From the IMG/VR virus record IMGVR_UViG_3300029268_002492, positions 1 to 29,732 of that record: 29,732 bases of DNA. One strand, written 5' to 3'. This document shows positions 27,801 through 29,732 of this stretch, one piece after another; the first letter of the stretch is position 1; each line of letters begins with the position of its first letter. A program made the translations under genes and the position numbers. The notes below the pieces were generated by a model, which was not told the DNA's origin, searched no databases, and saw only the letters and a program-made list of their open reading frames with translations. Source of the stretch: a virus.

Positions 27801-29732
27801 GGAGAAAAAAGAGAAACAACAATTCCGGCGGATTTATTTATTAACCCTACGCATGACGTAGAACTTCCGGGGATTCCGCAAGAAATCCTGGACCAAATTG
27901 GCAAAGAAAGCAAGCCGGTCATACTAAAGAAAAACATTATCGAGAAGAATAATAAAGCGCACCCAGACCTTGGACCAAAAGATAGCGCCACAATTATCGA
28001 CGCGGCATTATATCATAGCGACGAAATAATACAGAGTAAACCCAAAAATAAACCGAACTACTTTTCTTTTATTTCAAAAGAAGGAGTACCGAAGATTGCA
28101 GTTGTTGAATTCGACGAGAATAAAGAGGGGATAGAAATTGTATCGTGGTATTACGTTACAGACGAGAAAAAAATTGAAGCACTCAAAGAAAAATCCGAAC
28201 GTGAGGGCGGCCATTTCCTCATAACCAAGGACCGTACGATCCAGGGGGCAGCAGACCTTTCTGCTCTTACATCCGGTGGTACCAAACAAAGCGTACCATT
28301 AACAGGAGATCTTGTCAAGTCAGAAGGTGGTGCGCAACAACCTCCCAAGGAACCGCCACCCACAGCCGTCAGCGGATCCCCGGAAGATGAACCATACGAC
28401 GAGGCAGATAAGGCGCAGTGGGAAAAAGAAATTGCGCGCGAGACCCAGGCTAAAAAAGACGAACTCAAAGATTATTTAACTGGGAAATTAAAAGCCGAAT
28501 TAAAAGATAAAGGCGAATACGCAGACCTTAAATACTTAACGTGGTTATTTGCTAAAGAGGGCGGGACTACACCAGACACATTGACCGAATTATTCGGAAT
28601 GGGTTTTGACGTAGGCGACCCGGGAGAAGTAGGATTCGATAACCGCGTCCTTGATTTAATAAGAGCCTACTTTAACGAAGACATTCAAGCCAAGTCTGCA
28701 ACAGCAATGGCCAAAGCAAATGTTGAGGCCCGCAGAGAAAACAGAAGAATAACTGATCAGATATTAAGCAAGAGTCACAAAGAAATCGCTCGGGCATTGC
28801 GCATTAGAGATATAGAGGCTGCGAGAATGGTAGACAAGATAGGCCGCGAGTTATCCAGGCCCCTGGCCAAGAGCAAAGTAAAAAAATTAATCCGGGAAGC
28901 AACCGGAATAATTAAGATAGGTGACCTCATTCGAGAAGACGAAGCCTTAAAACGCCTCATGCAAAGAGAGCAATCTGTCTCAAAAGAATCATTTAGAGCA
29001 GGAAGAGAAGTCGGGACAGAAGCACAGAAGGCGCACCAAGCAGAAATTAAGCAACGTCAGGAGGATCGAGAAACAGCCAAGGACGAAATCAATGGACTTA
29101 TCGACGACATCCGCAAGGTAGGCGAACACTTGGGGGTTATGCCGGTAGAATACCAAGATACAGTTAAGGAGATCCTGAGTCAATACGACCTAAAAAAGCA
29201 CACGGATAAAACTCTTGCGGCCCGGGACAGTATGCGCGTGTACGTAGAGCGTTTGACTGCAGAGAATGAAGAAGTAAATATCTCGGAAGACCAACTGGCT
29301 ATGCTTGAGAAAACTACGCTAAATGATATGACAGTAGATGACCTTCGTGCTATCCATGACACGATTATGCGCCTATACCACCAAGGGAAACTAAAGAACC
29401 AGTTAATTTCCGGAGAGAAATTCCGCGACCTTCAAGCAACCATAGAGCAAGGAGTAGTCGAGATAACCAAAGGCGAGGGATTATCTGAAGAAAATAATAT
29501 AGTTAAGATTCTAAAAGAACAGAATAAGGGGCTCGGCCGACTGAATTGGGAAGGAGTAAAAAACTTTATAGCCGAGCACTTGCGCCCGGAAGTTTTAATC
29601 GAAGCACTGGACGGCTGGAAGAAAGGAATAAACACCGCGGTCATCTGGAACCCATTATTTGAGGCATTTAAAAATGAGCAACCTTCCTCGGAAGCGTCGT
29701 TCCAAAAGATTAAGAAAATTATGGAGCCTCTT
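24807..29732 (+). CDS. giant polyvalent virion protein, 3' end outside window
   Basis: I read this frame codon by codon from ATG 24807 to the last base without a stop: at least 1642 aa, cut by the window edge. Residues about 140-200 are hydrophobic/Gly-rich. Residues about 610-705 contain RLTDRTTNDGKKVLFVEEIQSDW, then KKWQELILKRLLYTAAEQGYDYLSWTTGGQQAERYD, a domain known from large polyvalent proteins of phages. LYHGQPIFG lies near 881. Residues about 1050-1140 (DAALYHSDEII ... VEFDENKEGIEIVSWYY) could be a small nuclease-like domain. From about 1220 onward it is charged and coiled-coil-like. Its place matches T7 gp16, the large ejected internal protein; probably it enters the host with the DNA. 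Confidence 0.8.
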   Translation, partial: MPFDLETAIPVQEKTAGEGQEPGLTRQPGFDFESANSATVDEKGMTGYEHFVAGQLDAQVKAAIQQPIDESQLKYIQDAEVKDPGAFQSFAVPYTEGIVGFFTKPFGVRPDLSRPFGLTKGPKGSAELAQDQMMAEKHPIATTLGQIVSGVAPFIATAPLFPQTLLGTLATFETVGLAGKIGEQQTDESLMTPVGTKAKELGIEALKSGIMAPIWHYSGLLKFIGRPYLSALTRAGVRGAGQATLSAVFGTDLAQALKEGGTITALSLIFEAPTLAKTALGRGIINNLNAEAARRGLGEGKITINVDKLDAASTRSSIFNMVNAFYNTMAGRLGKSYAETARPMPQDRFLTPGKSPATAVETNTGIVTLVPPKPWGPAAGGLVHVPEQAPIFYSKMMASLAEKMPESATPEQVQGIIKSAGISPDEVDMSNLGDFLKGKNKISKPELLDYLKQNQVTIEEVLKSNEGVDKKLAELEPAYTQAKTELARVEESLGNKPYVSGQPFGWMVKDADGTPTKLSDTLSNKLDALYEPIRAYENYQEALGEEYHKPEEVQTKFHQYVLPGGEKYREVLFKLPYSESKQADYLSGKSKAKDAFYKSPHWDEPNVLAHARLTDRTTNDGKKVLFVEEIQSDWARDLRKFEQDKEKLVYSGQGFKPTPSHPLLKKWQELILKRLLYTAAEQGYDYLSWTTGGQQAERYDLSKQVDIIKYRNMGIDRYEVEIIKDDKVIESKAGIDAEGLNRYVGKDVGKKIIERATKRTNLFYSLEGKDLKIGGEWAINLYDQQIPNFLNDYVKKFGAQVEAIKIPGKIEAKNLWIEAGEPDANGDSIFYVYAKKGATGEPLADFETQEEAAAFTREYKDKDQGELIQQAIPITEAMKDAILYHGQPIFGKSAAEIGKPGTPNRAWQHIFRMQESTTVINTKGDKVNLPKGEEYHTMNVYDNDGNIVPGKVILQDGKQVTVYDGELNKLKGMIVVGAPMAGGRVHKKAEAGKAYIQRGEKRETTIPADLFINPTHDVELPGIPQEILDQIGKESKPVILKKNIIEKNNKAHPDLGPKDSATIIDAALYHSDEIIQSKPKNKPNYFSFISKEGVPKIAVVEFDENKEGIEIVSWYYVTDEKKIEALKEKSEREGGHFLITKDRTIQGAADLSALTSGGTKQSVPLTGDLVKSEGGAQQPPKEPPPTAVSGSPEDEPYDEADKAQWEKEIARETQAKKDELKDYLTGKLKAELKDKGEYADLKYLTWLFAKEGGTTPDTLTELFGMGFDVGDPGEVGFDNRVLDLIRAYFNEDIQAKSATAMAKANVEARRENRRITDQILSKSHKEIARALRIRDIEAARMVDKIGRELSRPLAKSKVKKLIREATGIIKIGDLIREDEALKRLMQREQSVSKESFRAGREVGTEAQKAHQAEIKQRQEDRETAKDEINGLIDDIRKVGEHLGVMPVEYQDTVKEILSQYDLKKHTDKTLAARDSMRVYVERLTAENEEVNISEDQLAMLEKTTLNDMTVDDLRAIHDTIMRLYHQGKLKNQLISGEKFRDLQATIEQGVVEITKGEGLSEENNIVKILKEQNKGLGRLNWEGVKNFIAEHLRPEVLIEALDGWKKGINTAVIWNPLFEAFKNEQPSSEASFQKIKKIMEPL

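Overview
The window is a continuous stretch of tailed double-stranded DNA bacteriophage genome. Every supported gene is on the + strand, genes are packed head to tail, and many pairs share ATGA or TAATG stop/start overlaps. The structural module (small and large terminase, portal, a Bbp19-like protein, scaffold, major capsid protein, a probable cement protein, tail tubular proteins A and B, internal virion proteins, a giant virion protein) is that of a short-tailed phage (podovirus type) most like the BPP-1/T7-like arrangement. An RlpA-type cell-wall protein with a signal peptide, Shine-Dalgarno sites of the AGGAG type and a sigma70-like promoter suggest a Gram-negative bacterial host; the host cannot be named from sequence alone. 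No integrase, repressor, helicase, DNA polymerase or classical endolysin is seen, so either the phage lacks them or they lie outside the window.

Layout. 1-746: RlpA-like exported protein (with a possible embedded membrane ORF) and a small Cys-rich protein. 743-4574: recombination module, namely a PD-(D/E)XK exonuclease with an iron-sulfur-like Cys set, a RecT/Bet annealase, a tRNA-like element, a winged-helix protein and an SMC/RecF-like ATPase. 4571-8419: replication and nucleic-acid metabolism, with a HAD phosphatase, an O-like replication initiator carrying probable origin iterons, a Dam-type methylase, a radical SAM protein, a VRR-NUC nuclease and several very small ORFs. 8420-8577: the main regulatory gap, with a strong promoter followed after about 70 bases by a strong intrinsic terminator. 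8578-9702: exported fibre-like protein. 9768-13501: ParB-domain DNA methyltransferase, terminase small subunit, two small ORFs, terminase large subunit. 13498-14557: PP-loop ATP-pyrophosphatase-like protein and GNAT-like protein, an accessory pair between terminase and portal. 14557-24807: head and tail genes. 24807 to the right edge: an open frame of at least 1642 codons with no stop, a giant polyvalent virion protein cut by the window edge.

How the parts fit: exonuclease, annealase and SMC-like ATPase form a phage homologous recombination set; the O-like protein probably binds its own coding sequence to start replication; two adenine-type methylases may protect or mark the DNA; terminase and portal package it; the tubular proteins and internal virion proteins make the tail and the ejection apparatus.

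The most striking observation is a perfect 51-base duplication, in frame in both places, shared by two unrelated genes 11 kb apart: the coiled-coil region of the SMC-like ATPase (3942-3992) and the portal gene (15182-15232). Other leads are the iteron array inside the replication gene, the tRNA-like element without a normal anticodon arm, the promoter-terminator leader, and the 178-base leader of the capsid gene. All identifications are from reading the sequence and recalled family features; no database search was run.
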